64,000 nt of DNA, taken from Streptomyces sp. NBC_00287. GTDB lineage: Bacteria; Actinomycetota; Actinomycetes; Streptomycetales; Streptomycetaceae. Each line of letters opens with the position of its first letter. The stretch's first letter is position 1. A program made the translations under genes and the position numbers. Shown here in pieces: positions 31,743 to 39,539 of this stretch. The stretch spans positions 1,488,001 to 1,552,000 of the forward strand of contig NZ_CP108053.1 in assembly GCF_036173105.1 (NCBI RefSeq), given 5' to 3'. The notes under the pieces are model-generated. The model ran no database searches. It was given only the letters and a program-made list of their open reading frames with translations, and was not told where the DNA came from.

Positions 31743-31900
31743 CCGCCAGCAGGTCTTCGGACTCGGGGTCGTCCGGTCGGGGCGCCTTCCCAGACGGCTC
31801 GTACGCCGTCCAGTGGCCGAGGCCCCGCCCGTCACCCTCACCGCTGCGCGTCAGCTCCGGATTCGCACCGGATTCCCTGACCCAAGAGCATGGGTTCGAC
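31743..31900 (-). promoter_or_regulatory. cobalamin (B12) riboswitch
   Basis: On the minus strand the leader reads GGGAATCCGGTGCGAATCC, the core of cobalamin aptamers (GGGAA, then GGTG, then AATCC), followed by GAGCTGACGCGC and, at the end, the paired box GAGTCCGAAGACCTGCTGG, which matches the conserved GA-CCTGC element. The order and spacing fit a class I-type B12 aptamer. It stands upstream of the three-gene importer and should shut it down when cobalamin binds. Confidence 0.85.
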
Positions 31901-31997
31901 TGGCCTCGGCAAGCTACCACGCGCCCATCCGGGAATCTCCACGCGCCCTTGGCCGTTGTCGGGAGAACAGGCATGTCATGAGGTCGAGGAGGCCCCG

Positions 31998-32405
31998 GTG
32001 TACGGCGACGAAGCGACGATCCGCAAGATCCTCACCGAACTCGGCGACACCTGGGCCGTGGTCGGCCTGTCGTCGAACCGGCGGCGCGCGGCGTACGGCG
32101 TCGCCCAGGTCCTCCAGCGCTACGGCAAGCGCGTGGTGCCCGTGCACCCCAAGGCGGAGACGGTGCACGGCGAGCAGGGGTACGCCTCGCTCGCGGACAT
32201 CCCCTTCGATGTGGACGTCGTCGATGTCTTCGTCAACAGCGAGCTCGCGGGGCCCGTGGCCGACGAAGCGGTCGCCAAGGGCGCGAAGGCCGTGTGGTTC
32301 CAGCTCGATGTGATCGACGAGGCCGCGTACGACCGGACCCGGGCGGCGGGGCTGGACATGGTCATGGACCGGTGCCCGGCCATCGAGATCCCCCTGCTGC
32401 GCTGA
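31998..32405 (+). CDS. CoA-binding domain protein
   Basis: A 135-residue single-domain protein of the CoA_binding_2 type. The Rossmann start TWAVVGLSSNRRRAAYGVAQ (about residues 15-34) and the conserved QLDVIDEAAYDRTRAAGLDM and final DRCPAIEI match the YccU family. The role is unknown; relatives bind CoA. GTG 31998 gives the typical start VYGDEATIRKIL and follows the purine-rich GAGGTCGAGGAGGCC. A longer frame upstream would overlap the riboswitch antisense and is not favoured. Confidence 0.88.
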   Translation: MYGDEATIRKILTELGDTWAVVGLSSNRRRAAYGVAQVLQRYGKRVVPVHPKAETVHGEQGYASLADIPFDVDVVDVFVNSELAGPVADEAVAKGAKAVWFQLDVIDEAAYDRTRAAGLDMVMDRCPAIEIPLLR

Positions 32406-32451
32406 AGCACATAGGGTGTCGCACGCACCGCACGTCCACGAGAAAAGGCCC

Positions 32452-33369
32452 ATGTACGAGCCCCGGTCGCCCGCCCCCTGCTGCATGCCGTCGTCCAAAG
32501 CCGGTGCGGACAAGCCGACGGTCGAGGCGACCCCCGTCGCCACCGGCCCCGTCGCCACCGACGGCATGGTCCTGCTCCCCGGTGGCGAGTTCCTCATGGG
32601 CACCGAGGACGCCGAGGGCTTCCCGGACGACGCCGAGGGCCCGGTAAGGGCGGTGCGCGTCAACGCGTTCCGCATCGACGCCTGCGCGGTGACCAACGAC
32701 GACTTCGCGGCCTTCGTCGCCGACACCGGCCACATCACCGACGCCGAGCGCCTGGACTGGTCGTACGTCTTCGCCGGGTTTCTGCCCGCCGCCCTGCGCC
32801 GTGGCGCCCCGCGGCCCGAGCGGACGCCCTGGTGGTGCGCGGTCGAGGGCGCGGCCTGGGACCGGCCGGAGGGTCCGGGCAGCGATCTCGCCGGGCGCGG
32901 GAACCATCCGGTGGTCCATGTGTCCTGGTACGACGCCACCGCCTACGCGGCCTGGGCGGGCAAGCGGCTGCCGACCGAGGCGGAGTGGGAGTACGCGGCC
33001 CGCGGCGGCCTGGAGCAGCGGCGCTATCCCTGGGGCGACGAACTCGATCCGGACGGCGAGTACCGCTGCAACATCTGGCGCGGCACCTTCCCCACCAAGA
33101 ACACCGCCGCCGACGGCTACCGGGGCACCTCGCCCGTGGACGCCTTCAAGCCCAATGGCTTCGGGCTCTACAACACCTCGGGCAATGTCTGGGAGTGGTG
33201 CGCGGACTGGTGGTCCACCGAGCAGGACGGCGCCAAGGTGATCCGCGGCGGCTCCTACCTGTGCCACGCGTCCTACTGCAACCGCTACCGCGTGGCCGCC
33301 CGCAGCGCCAACACGCCGGACAGCTCCAGCGGCCATGCGGGGTTCCGCTGCGCGCTGAGCGCCACATAA
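32452..33369 (+). CDS. formylglycine-generating enzyme (SUMF1/FGE)
   Basis: A 305-residue enzyme that converts a cysteine in sulfatases to formylglycine. The FGE fold is complete from MVLLPGGEFLMGTEDAEGFP (about residue 38 on) to the C-terminal GHAGFRCAL. The copper-binding active-site pair is Cys271 and Cys276 in GGSYLCHASYCNRYRVAAR, exactly as in characterised FGEs, so it should be active and not merely a SUMF1-like lookalike. ATG 32452 follows GAGAAAAGG. No sulfatase gene is in this window, so the substrate is encoded elsewhere. Confidence 0.92.
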   Translation: MYEPRSPAPCCMPSSKAGADKPTVEATPVATGPVATDGMVLLPGGEFLMGTEDAEGFPDDAEGPVRAVRVNAFRIDACAVTNDDFAAFVADTGHITDAERLDWSYVFAGFLPAALRRGAPRPERTPWWCAVEGAAWDRPEGPGSDLAGRGNHPVVHVSWYDATAYAAWAGKRLPTEAEWEYAARGGLEQRRYPWGDELDPDGEYRCNIWRGTFPTKNTAADGYRGTSPVDAFKPNGFGLYNTSGNVWEWCADWWSTEQDGAKVIRGGSYLCHASYCNRYRVAARSANTPDSSSGHAGFRCALSAT

Positions 33370-33376
33370 TGCTCGG

Positions 33377-34594
33377 GTGACCTCCACCACCCCCAACTCC
33401 ACTGCTCCAGAACGCTTTCCGGTCGTCATCATCGGTGCCGGACCCGCCGGGCTCACTATCGGCAACATCCTGCGGGCAGCCTCCGTCGACTGTCTGGTCC
33501 TGGAGATCGAGAGCCGTGAGTTCATCGAGCAGCGGCCGAGGGCCGGCGTCCTGGAGGAGTGGGCTGTACGCGGGCTCGAACAGCGCGGTCTCGCGGAGAA
33601 CTTGCTGGCGCGCGGCCAGGTGCACAACGAGTGCGAGTTCCGCTTCGCCGGGCAGCGCTACCGGTTCGAGTACGCGGAACTGACGGGGCATCACCACTTC
33701 GTCTATCCACAGCCGTTGCTGGTGACGGACCTGGTCGCGGAGTACGCGGACGTACGGGGCGGCGTCATCCGCTTCGGCGTACGGGACGTAGAACTGCACG
33801 ACCTGGACTCGGACCGGCCGTCGGTGTCGTACACCCACCCCGAATCGGGTCAACGGCACACAGTGCACTGCGACTTCATCGCGGGCTGTGACGGCGCCCG
33901 CGGAGTGTCACGCACCGCGGTACCGCCAGGGCGCGCTCATGTCTCGCGGTACGACTACGGCATCGGCTGGCTGGCGCTGCTCGCGGAGGCGCCACCGTCC
34001 AACGACTGTGTGGTGTTCGGCGTGCATCCGCGCGGCTTCGCCGGGCACATGGCCCGCAGCCCCGAGGTCACGCGCTACTACCTGGAGTGCCCACCGGGCG
34101 ACGACCCGGAAAACTGGTCCCACGAGCGAGTCTGGCGCGAGCTGCAAGAACGACTCGGAGCGGCCGGCGCTCCCCCGCTGACCGAGGGGCGGCTGATCGA
34201 GAAGCGCGTGCTGGACATGCACAGTTACGTCGTGGAGCCCATGGCGTTCGGCCGGCTCTTCCTGGCCGGGGACGCCGCCCATCTCACCGCGCCGATCGCG
34301 GCCAAGGGCATGAACCTCGCCCTGCACGACGCCTTCCTGCTCGGCGACGCGTTCATCGCCCACCTCACCAAGGGCGACCGAACCGGCCTCGACGGCTACT
34401 CGGCGGCCTGCCTCGGCCGGGTCTGGGACTACCAGGAGTTCTCCCAGTGGCTGTCGGAGGTGTACCACGGCACCTCCTCGGGCAACCCGCACCGAGCGGG
34501 CACCACCCTCGCCCGCCTGCGCCGCCTGTTCGGCTCCCCGACCGCGGGACTCGCCTTCGCGGAGCAGTACTTGGGCAAGAACGCCGACTACTAG
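33377..34594 (+). CDS. pobA: 4-hydroxybenzoate 3-monooxygenase-type flavoprotein
   Basis: FAD-dependent aromatic hydroxylase of 405 residues. The N-terminal dinucleotide motif is VVIIGAGPAGL (about 15-25), the middle NADPH/FAD motif is CDGARGVSRTA, and GDAAHLTAP puts the FAD-ribityl aspartate at residue 299. EEWAVRGLEQRGL and SVSYTHPESG match PobA enzymes, which make protocatechuate from 4-hydroxybenzoate. GTG 33377 begins seven bases after the FGE stop. The remaining protocatechuate pathway is not nearby. It converges with the ArsR gene and their stop codons share CTAG. Confidence 0.88.
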   Translation: MTSTTPNSTAPERFPVVIIGAGPAGLTIGNILRAASVDCLVLEIESREFIEQRPRAGVLEEWAVRGLEQRGLAENLLARGQVHNECEFRFAGQRYRFEYAELTGHHHFVYPQPLLVTDLVAEYADVRGGVIRFGVRDVELHDLDSDRPSVSYTHPESGQRHTVHCDFIAGCDGARGVSRTAVPPGRAHVSRYDYGIGWLALLAEAPPSNDCVVFGVHPRGFAGHMARSPEVTRYYLECPPGDDPENWSHERVWRELQERLGAAGAPPLTEGRLIEKRVLDMHSYVVEPMAFGRLFLAGDAAHLTAPIAAKGMNLALHDAFLLGDAFIAHLTKGDRTGLDGYSAACLGRVWDYQEFSQWLSEVYHGTSSGNPHRAGTTLARLRRLFGSPTAGLAFAEQYLGKNADY

Positions 34595-34950
34595 TCGTGC
34601 AGCGGCCGGTCGCTGAGCCGGTGGTCCGCCACCTTCAGCGCCTCGTCCACCAGCCGCCGCAGATGGCCGTCGCGCAGGGAGTAGATCACCCGGCGGCCTT
34701 CTTTGCGTGTGTTCACCAGTCCGGCGAGGCGCAGCCGCGCCAGATGCTGGCTGACGGCGGGCCGGGCCGCCCCGCACGCCTCCGTGAGCGTGCTGACGTC
34801 AGCCTCTCCGCTGGTCAGCGCGTGCAGCAGCGTCAGCCGGGTGCGGTCGCCGAGCAGGGCGAGGAGTTCGGCGGCGAGGGCGAACTGTTCCTCGCCGGGG
34901 GTGCGCGGATGCGCATCATGTGCAGGTGATAGGTGCATGCGTGCGCTCAT
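34591..34950 (-). CDS. ArsR/SmtB-family metalloregulator
   Basis: A 119-residue winged-helix repressor (LLALLGDRTRLTLLHALTSGEA, then CGAARPAVSQHLARLRLAGLV). In the alpha-5 helix, DGHLRRLVDEALKVADH retains three of the four positions used by zinc or nickel sensors such as CzrA and NmtR (Asp, His and final His) but has Val where CzrA has the third ligand. There is only one cysteine, so a thiolate arsenic site is unlikely. ATG 34948-34950 is used; it lies inside an inverted repeat. It is divergent from a cation-diffusion-facilitator exporter, the classic arrangement for metal resistance. Confidence 0.9.
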   Translation of the reverse strand: MSARMHLSPAHDAHPRTPGEEQFALAAELLALLGDRTRLTLLHALTSGEADVSTLTEACGAARPAVSQHLARLRLAGLVNTRKEGRRVIYSLRDGHLRRLVDEALKVADHRLSDRPLHD

Positions 34951-34955
34951 ACGCA
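34938..34955. promoter_or_regulatory. possible ArsR operator
   Basis: TGCGT (34938-34942) and ACGCA (34951-34955) form an inverted repeat with an eight-base spacer that contains the ArsR start codon. It lies between the divergent ArsR and CDF genes. The arms are short, so this is a weak call. Confidence 0.35.
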
Positions 34956-35009
34956 CATAATGGCGTCGTGGACCCAGCAAGTCCACCACCGCCACCGGAA
35001 GGGGGACCC

Positions 35010-36026
35010 GTGACCCACCCGCACCACCATCGTCACCACCACCCGCTCCGCCACCGCCTCGCCCACCTCCTCAAGCCCCACTCCCACGACACCGCCGACA
35101 AGCTCGACAGCGCCCTGGAGTCCTCGGCCCGCGGGATGCGCGCGCTGTGGGTCTCGCTCGCAGTGCTGGGTTCAACCGCACTCGTCCAGGCGGTCGTCGT
35201 GGCGATGTCCGGATCGGTGGCCCTCCTCGGCGACACCGCGCACAACACCGCCGACGCGCTGACCGCCGTACCCCTCGGCATCGCCTTCGTGCTCGGCCGC
35301 CGCGCGGCGACCCGGCGCTTCACCTACGGCTACGGCCGCGCCGAGGATCTGGCGGGACTGGTGATCGTGCTGACCATCGCCGCGTCGGCGGCGTTCGCCG
35401 CGTGGACGGCGGTCGACCGGCTGCTCGACCCGCGCGACGTCGATCATCTGCCCGCGGTGGCCGCGGCCGCGCTGGTGGGGTTCGCGGGCAACGAGTGGGT
35501 GGCGCGCTACCGGATCCGGGTCGGCCGGGCCATCGGCTCGGCGGCGCTGGTGGCGGACGGTCTGCACGCCCGTACCGACGGATTCACCTCGCTGGCGGTG
35601 CTGTTGGGCGCGGGCGGTGCGGCGCTCGGCTGGCAACTGGCCGACCCGATCGTGGGGTTGGCGATCACCGCGGCGATCGTGCTGGTGCTGCGGGACGCGG
35701 CGCGCGAGGTGTTCCGGCGGGTGCTGGACGCCGTGGACCCGGCCCTGGTGGACCGGGCCGAGCAGGCGCTGCGAGAGGTTCCGGGAGTGCGCGGGGTGGG
35801 CGAGCTGCGGCTGCGCTGGATCGGGCACCGGCTGCGGGCGGAGGTCGCGGTCGTGGTGGACGGCGAGGCGACGGTACGACAGGCCCACGCGATCGCCGTC
35901 GACGCCGAGCACGCCCTGCTGCATGCCGTGCCCCGTCTCACCGCGGCCCTGGTCCACGCGGACCCGGCGCCGGTGCCCGGCGAGGCGGACCCGCATGTGG
36001 CGCTGGCCCACCACACGGCGGCCTGA
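35010..36026 (+). CDS. cation diffusion facilitator (CDF) metal exporter
   Basis: Membrane metal/proton antiporter of 338 residues, probably exporting zinc, cobalt or nickel. It starts with a histidine-rich segment (HPHHHRHHHPLRHR) and has about six membrane segments. The metal site residues are in GDTAHNTADALTA (first half) and ADGLHARTDGFTS (second half), the paired HxxxD motifs of the family. The soluble C-terminal domain begins near residue 225. GTG 35010 follows GGAAGGGGGA; another in-frame GTG lies at 34968. It is divergent from an ArsR regulator that should release it when metal accumulates. Confidence 0.92.
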   Translation: MTHPHHHRHHHPLRHRLAHLLKPHSHDTADKLDSALESSARGMRALWVSLAVLGSTALVQAVVVAMSGSVALLGDTAHNTADALTAVPLGIAFVLGRRAATRRFTYGYGRAEDLAGLVIVLTIAASAAFAAWTAVDRLLDPRDVDHLPAVAAAALVGFAGNEWVARYRIRVGRAIGSAALVADGLHARTDGFTSLAVLLGAGGAALGWQLADPIVGLAITAAIVLVLRDAAREVFRRVLDAVDPALVDRAEQALREVPGVRGVGELRLRWIGHRLRAEVAVVVDGEATVRQAHAIAVDAEHALLHAVPRLTAALVHADPAPVPGEADPHVALAHHTAA

Positions 36027-36028
36027 GC

Positions 36029-36586
36029 TCAGACGAGCCCGAGGCCTTCCAGTACGACGGCCCCCGGCAGCTCGGCGAAGGCCTTGCCCGGGACCAGCAG
36101 CTTGCCGCGCCGGCGTCCGCTGCCGACGAGGACGTAGGGCAGGTCGACCACGGCGGAGTCCACCAACACCGGCCAGTCGGCGGGCAGTCCGATCGGGGTG
36201 ATGCCGCCGTACTCCATGCCGGTCTCGCCCGTCGCGGTGTCCATGGCGGCGAACGAGGCCTTGCGGGCGCCGAGTTGACGGCGGACGGCGCCGTTGACGT
36301 CGACGCGAGCAGTGGAGAGCACGACACAGGCGGCGAGCGTGGTCTCGCCACCGCGCTTGCCCGCCACCACCACACAGTTGGCGGACTGTTCCAGCAGCTC
36401 CCGGCCGTAGTGCTCGACGAACACGGCGGTGTCGGCCCACTGCGGGTCGGTGTCGACGTAGACGATCTGGTCGGCGGGGACGCTGCCGCTCCAGTGCCGT
36501 ACGGCGTCGGCGACCGGGGCGGTCAGTTCGTCGAGGGCGTCGGGGGCGGGGAGGGCCCGGTCGAAGTGTCCGATGGGTGCGCGCAT
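36029..36586 (-). CDS. YbaK/EbsC-type aminoacyl-tRNA deacylase
   Basis: A 185-residue member of the YbaK family, which edits mischarged tRNA in trans (for example Cys-tRNA-Pro). The conserved CVVVAGKRGGET (about 71-82), RQLGARKASFA and the late MEYGGITPIGLP and VLVGSGRRRGKLLVPG are all present. ATG 36584-36586 is used; an ATG nine codons upstream lacks support. It converges with the CDF exporter with two bases between stops. Confidence 0.9.
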   Translation of the reverse strand: MRAPIGHFDRALPAPDALDELTAPVADAVRHWSGSVPADQIVYVDTDPQWADTAVFVEHYGRELLEQSANCVVVAGKRGGETTLAACVVLSTARVDVNGAVRRQLGARKASFAAMDTATGETGMEYGGITPIGLPADWPVLVDSAVVDLPYVLVGSGRRRGKLLVPGKAFAELPGAVVLEGLGLV

Positions 36587-36616
36587 GGCCGCACCGTAGC
36601 AACCGCGCTCCACCGC

Positions 36617-37189
36617 TCAGTGCACGGGCGGGACGGAGACCGCCATCACCATCCGCATCGGCACCTCACCGGTATTGCCGTACGTGTGCGGGGTGTTGGC
36701 CTCGAAGGAGCCGCTCGCGCCCGCCGGGACGTGGTACTCCACCCCGTCCACGGTGAGCGTCAGCTCGCCCTCCAGGACATGGAGCAGTTCGGCCGTGCCC
36801 GTCGGATGCGGATCTGACGAGCTGCTCTCGCCCGGCATCAGCCGCCACTCCCACAGCTCCAGCGGCCCTGGCGCCTCGGTGCCGGCGAGCAGGAGGTTGT
36901 AGCTGCCTGAGTCGGTGTGCCACAGCCGTACGGCCTGGTCGGCGGGGACGATACGGACCTGCGGGCCCTGTTCGTACTCGAGCAGCGTGGTGATGCTGAT
37001 GCCCAGCGCGTCACCGATCTTCACGACCGTGCCGAGGCTGGGGTTGGTGCGCGCCTGCTCGATCTGAATGAGCATCCCGCGGCTGACATTGGCCCGAGTG
37101 GCGAGCACATCCAGGGTGAAGCCGCGCACCGCACGCCAGTGCTTGACGTTGCGGGCAAGGGACTGGGTCAGCAGGTCGAGGTCCGACAC
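36617..37189 (-). CDS. XRE-cupin transcriptional regulator
   Basis: A 190-residue regulator with an N-terminal XRE helix-turn-helix (about residues 8-65, LARNVKHWRAVRGFTLDVLA, then SRGMLIQIEQARTNPS) and a C-terminal cupin sensor (about 115-190, HVLEGELTLTVDGVEYHVPA). Such proteins regulate small-molecule uptake or catabolism. GTG 37187-37189 is chosen because GGACGGAAT precedes it; a TTG eight codons upstream is the only other option. It is divergent from an EamA permease, which it probably controls. Confidence 0.9.
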   Translation of the reverse strand: MSDLDLLTQSLARNVKHWRAVRGFTLDVLATRANVSRGMLIQIEQARTNPSLGTVVKIGDALGISITTLLEYEQGPQVRIVPADQAVRLWHTDSGSYNLLLAGTEAPGPLELWEWRLMPGESSSSDPHPTGTAELLHVLEGELTLTVDGVEYHVPAGASGSFEANTPHTYGNTGEVPMRMVMAVSVPPVH

Positions 37190-37253
37190 ATTCCGTCCAA
37201 CGTCTTGGTCCAATATAACGAATAGAAAAGTTCACTTCGTTGCACTACGGTGA

Positions 37254-37273
37254 GGTGCACCTGATCGTGCACC
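37254..37273. promoter_or_regulatory. inverted repeat between XRE-cupin and EamA genes
   Basis: GGTGCAC (37254-37260) and GTGCACC (37267-37273) are perfect inverted arms around CTGATC, 22 bases upstream of the EamA GTG. An AT-rich stretch with TATAAC at 37215-37220 lies nearby. A binding site for the adjacent XRE regulator is the simplest reading. Confidence 0.5.
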
Positions 37274-37294
37274 GAACTGTACTGCGAGGCGACC

Positions 37295-38152
37295 GTGACA
37301 GCACTCTTCGCCCTGGCCGCCAGCCTGCTCTGGGGTCTGGCCGACTTCGGCGGCGGGCTGCTGACCCGGCGCACCCCCGCGCTCACCGTGGTGGTGATCT
37401 CGCAGACGATCGCCGCGGTCGTGCTGGGTGCGATCGTGGTCGCGACCGGCGGCTGGACCGAGTTCGGCCCCCAGCTCTGGTTCGCGGTCGCCGCCGGTGT
37501 GGTCGGCACGGTGACGATCCTCGCCTTCTACAAGGCGCTCGCCCTGGGCCCGATGGGCGTGGTGTCCCCGCTGTGCTCGCTGAGCGTCGCCGTCCCGGTG
37601 GGCGTGGGCGTCGCGCTGGGCGAGCGGCCCGGGATGTTCCAGCTCGGCGGGATCGCGGCGGCCGTCGTCGGCGTCGTGCTCGCCGGCGGGCCGCAGGTCA
37701 AGGGCGCCCCGGTGCAGCGCCGGGCCATCGTGCTCACCCTGCTCTCGGCGCTCGGTTTCGGCACGGTGATGGCGCTGATCACCGAGGCGTCGACGACCGT
37801 CACCGGCCTCTTCCTCGCCCTGTTCGTGCAGCGCGTCACCAATGTCGTCGTGGGCGGCACGGCCCTGTACGTCTCCGTACGGCGCGGCTCCCCCGCCCTC
37901 CCCGAAGGCGGCTTCCCCTGGCGTGCGCTGCCCGCGCTCGGCTTCGTCGGACTCGCCGACGTCGCGGCGAACGGCACCTACTCGATCGCCGCCCAGAACG
38001 GCCCGGTCACCGTGGCCGCCGTCCTCGCCTCGCTGTTCCCGGTGGTGACAGCGCTGGCCGCGCGCATGGTCCTCGACGAACGTCTGCGCGGGATCCAGGC
38101 GGCGGGCGCGGGGCTGGCACTGGCCGGCACCCTGCTGCTCGCCACCGGCTGA
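37295..38152 (+). CDS. EamA/DMT-family membrane transporter
   Basis: Ten-segment transporter of 285 residues. It begins directly with a membrane helix (ALFALAASLLWGLADFGGG) and shows the EamA repeat hallmark in the first half (YKALALGPMGVVSPLCSLSV) and in the second (QNGPVTVAAVLASLFPVVTA). It probably exports amino acids or related metabolites. The GTG at 37295 is used. It is divergent from the XRE-cupin regulator, so is likely induced by that regulator's ligand. Confidence 0.9.
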   Translation: MTALFALAASLLWGLADFGGGLLTRRTPALTVVVISQTIAAVVLGAIVVATGGWTEFGPQLWFAVAAGVVGTVTILAFYKALALGPMGVVSPLCSLSVAVPVGVGVALGERPGMFQLGGIAAAVVGVVLAGGPQVKGAPVQRRAIVLTLLSALGFGTVMALITEASTTVTGLFLALFVQRVTNVVVGGTALYVSVRRGSPALPEGGFPWRALPALGFVGLADVAANGTYSIAAQNGPVTVAAVLASLFPVVTALAARMVLDERLRGIQAAGAGLALAGTLLLATG

Positions 38153-38153
38153 C

Positions 38154-38918
38154 TCAGGCCTCCGCGTCCAACTGCGCCAGCCGCGCCGCCGTCTCCTCGT
38201 CCAGCTCCGCCAGCGCCGCGAGCTGTTCCGGGGTCACGCCGTCCGGTATCGGCACCGGCGCGGGCGTCCTGAGCGGCGGCTGCCAGCCGTCGGCGGGCGT
38301 CCAGCGTCGTACGACCCGGGCGGGCGCGCCCGCCACGACGGCGTGGTCGGGAACCACGCCCCGGACCACGGCACCGGCCGCCACGACCACGTTCCGACCG
38401 ATCCTCGCGCCCGGCAGGATCACCGCACCGGTGCCGATCCAGCAGCCCGAGCCGATCGACACAGGCTCCATCCGCGGCCACTGCTTGCCGATGGGCTCGT
38501 GCGGGTCGTCGTAGGAGTGGTTCGTGGAGGTGACATAGACATACGGGCCGAAGTAGCAGTCGCTGCCGATGGTGACCGTGGTGTCGGCGATGACATGGCT
38601 GCCGCGGCCGAGGACCACACCGTCGCCGATGCGCAGGATCGGTTCCGGACCGAGGTCCAGGTCGGGCATCAGGCCCGCGGTGAGCGTGACCTGTTCGCCG
38701 ACGATGCAGTGCGAGCCCAGATGGATCCAGGGCTCGCCGAAGACCGTGCCGAGCGGGAACGCCAGGCGGGTGGCCTCGCCGATCGCGCCGAAGTGGAAGC
38801 GGCCGGGGCTGTCCTTCGTCACCGAACCCGTGCGCTGCACCCAGGCCCAGCCCGCGTGGACGGCGCGCTGCGCCAGGCGGTGTCGCCAGGACGAGAACGT
38901 GTTCTTACTCTTCGGCAC
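38154..38918 (-). CDS. hexapeptide-repeat O-acyltransferase
   Basis: A 254-residue enzyme of the left-handed beta-helix family. Hexapeptide units include ILRIGDGVVLGRGSHVIADT and GCWIGTGAVILPGARIGRNV, and the catalytic histidine is probably in TSTNHSYDDP, as in maltose or galactoside acetyltransferases. The acceptor is not predictable. GTG 38916-38918 gives the start VPKSKNTFSSW. It converges with the EamA gene with a one-base gap. Confidence 0.85.
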   Translation of the reverse strand: MPKSKNTFSSWRHRLAQRAVHAGWAWVQRTGSVTKDSPGRFHFGAIGEATRLAFPLGTVFGEPWIHLGSHCIVGEQVTLTAGLMPDLDLGPEPILRIGDGVVLGRGSHVIADTTVTIGSDCYFGPYVYVTSTNHSYDDPHEPIGKQWPRMEPVSIGSGCWIGTGAVILPGARIGRNVVVAAGAVVRGVVPDHAVVAGAPARVVRRWTPADGWQPPLRTPAPVPIPDGVTPEQLAALAELDEETAARLAQLDAEA

Positions 38919-39026
38919 GCGTTCACCGTACTGAGCGTGCGGCGCCCTTATCGCTTGAAGGGGCTGTGATCTTCGCCCCAACAGGTGGCGGTACGGTGCC
39001 GTGTATCACGTGATCAGGAGGCGAAG

Positions 39027-39536
39027 ATGATCAAGGGCATCGGTGGCAGGGAGCCGAAGGTCGACGCGGACGTGTTTGTGGCGCCCACGGCATCGGTGAT
39101 CGGGGACGTGACGCTGTCGGCGGGGGCGAGCGTCTGGTACGGGGCCGTGCTGCGGGGTGACGTGGAGCGGATCTCCGTGGGGGCGCAGAGCAATGTGCAG
39201 GACAACTGCACGCTCCATGCGGATCCCGGGTTTCCGGTTTCTGTGGGGGAACGTGTTTCCATCGGGCACAACGCCGTGGTGCATGGGGCGACCGTGGAGG
39301 ACGACTGCCTCATCGGGATGGGGGCGACTGTGCTGAATGGAGCGGTGATCGGGGCGGGGTCGCTGGTTGCCGCGCAGGCGTTGGTGCCGCAGGGGATGGT
39401 TGTGCCGGCGGGTTCTCTTGTGGCGGGGGTGCCTGCGAAGGTCAAGCGGGAGCTCACGGAGGAGGAGAAGGCCGGGGTTTCGCTCAACGGGACCATGTAT
39501 GCGCAGTTGGCTCAGGCCCATCGGGAAGAAGCCTGA
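39027..39536 (+). CDS. gamma-class carbonic anhydrase-like protein
   Basis: A 170-residue trimeric beta-helix protein. The gamma-CA hallmarks are all present: the arginine-aspartate pair in WYGAVLRGDVERI, QDNCTLHADPG, and GHNAVVHGATVEDDCLIGMGA, which supply the three zinc histidines. ATG 39027 follows a textbook AGGAGG at 39016. It may act as a carbonic anhydrase or as a related acyltransferase; close relatives are often annotated PaaY-like. It converges with the DedA gene. Confidence 0.92.
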   Translation: MIKGIGGREPKVDADVFVAPTASVIGDVTLSAGASVWYGAVLRGDVERISVGAQSNVQDNCTLHADPGFPVSVGERVSIGHNAVVHGATVEDDCLIGMGATVLNGAVIGAGSLVAAQALVPQGMVVPAGSLVAGVPAKVKRELTEEEKAGVSLNGTMYAQLAQAHREEA

Positions 39537-39539
39537 GGG

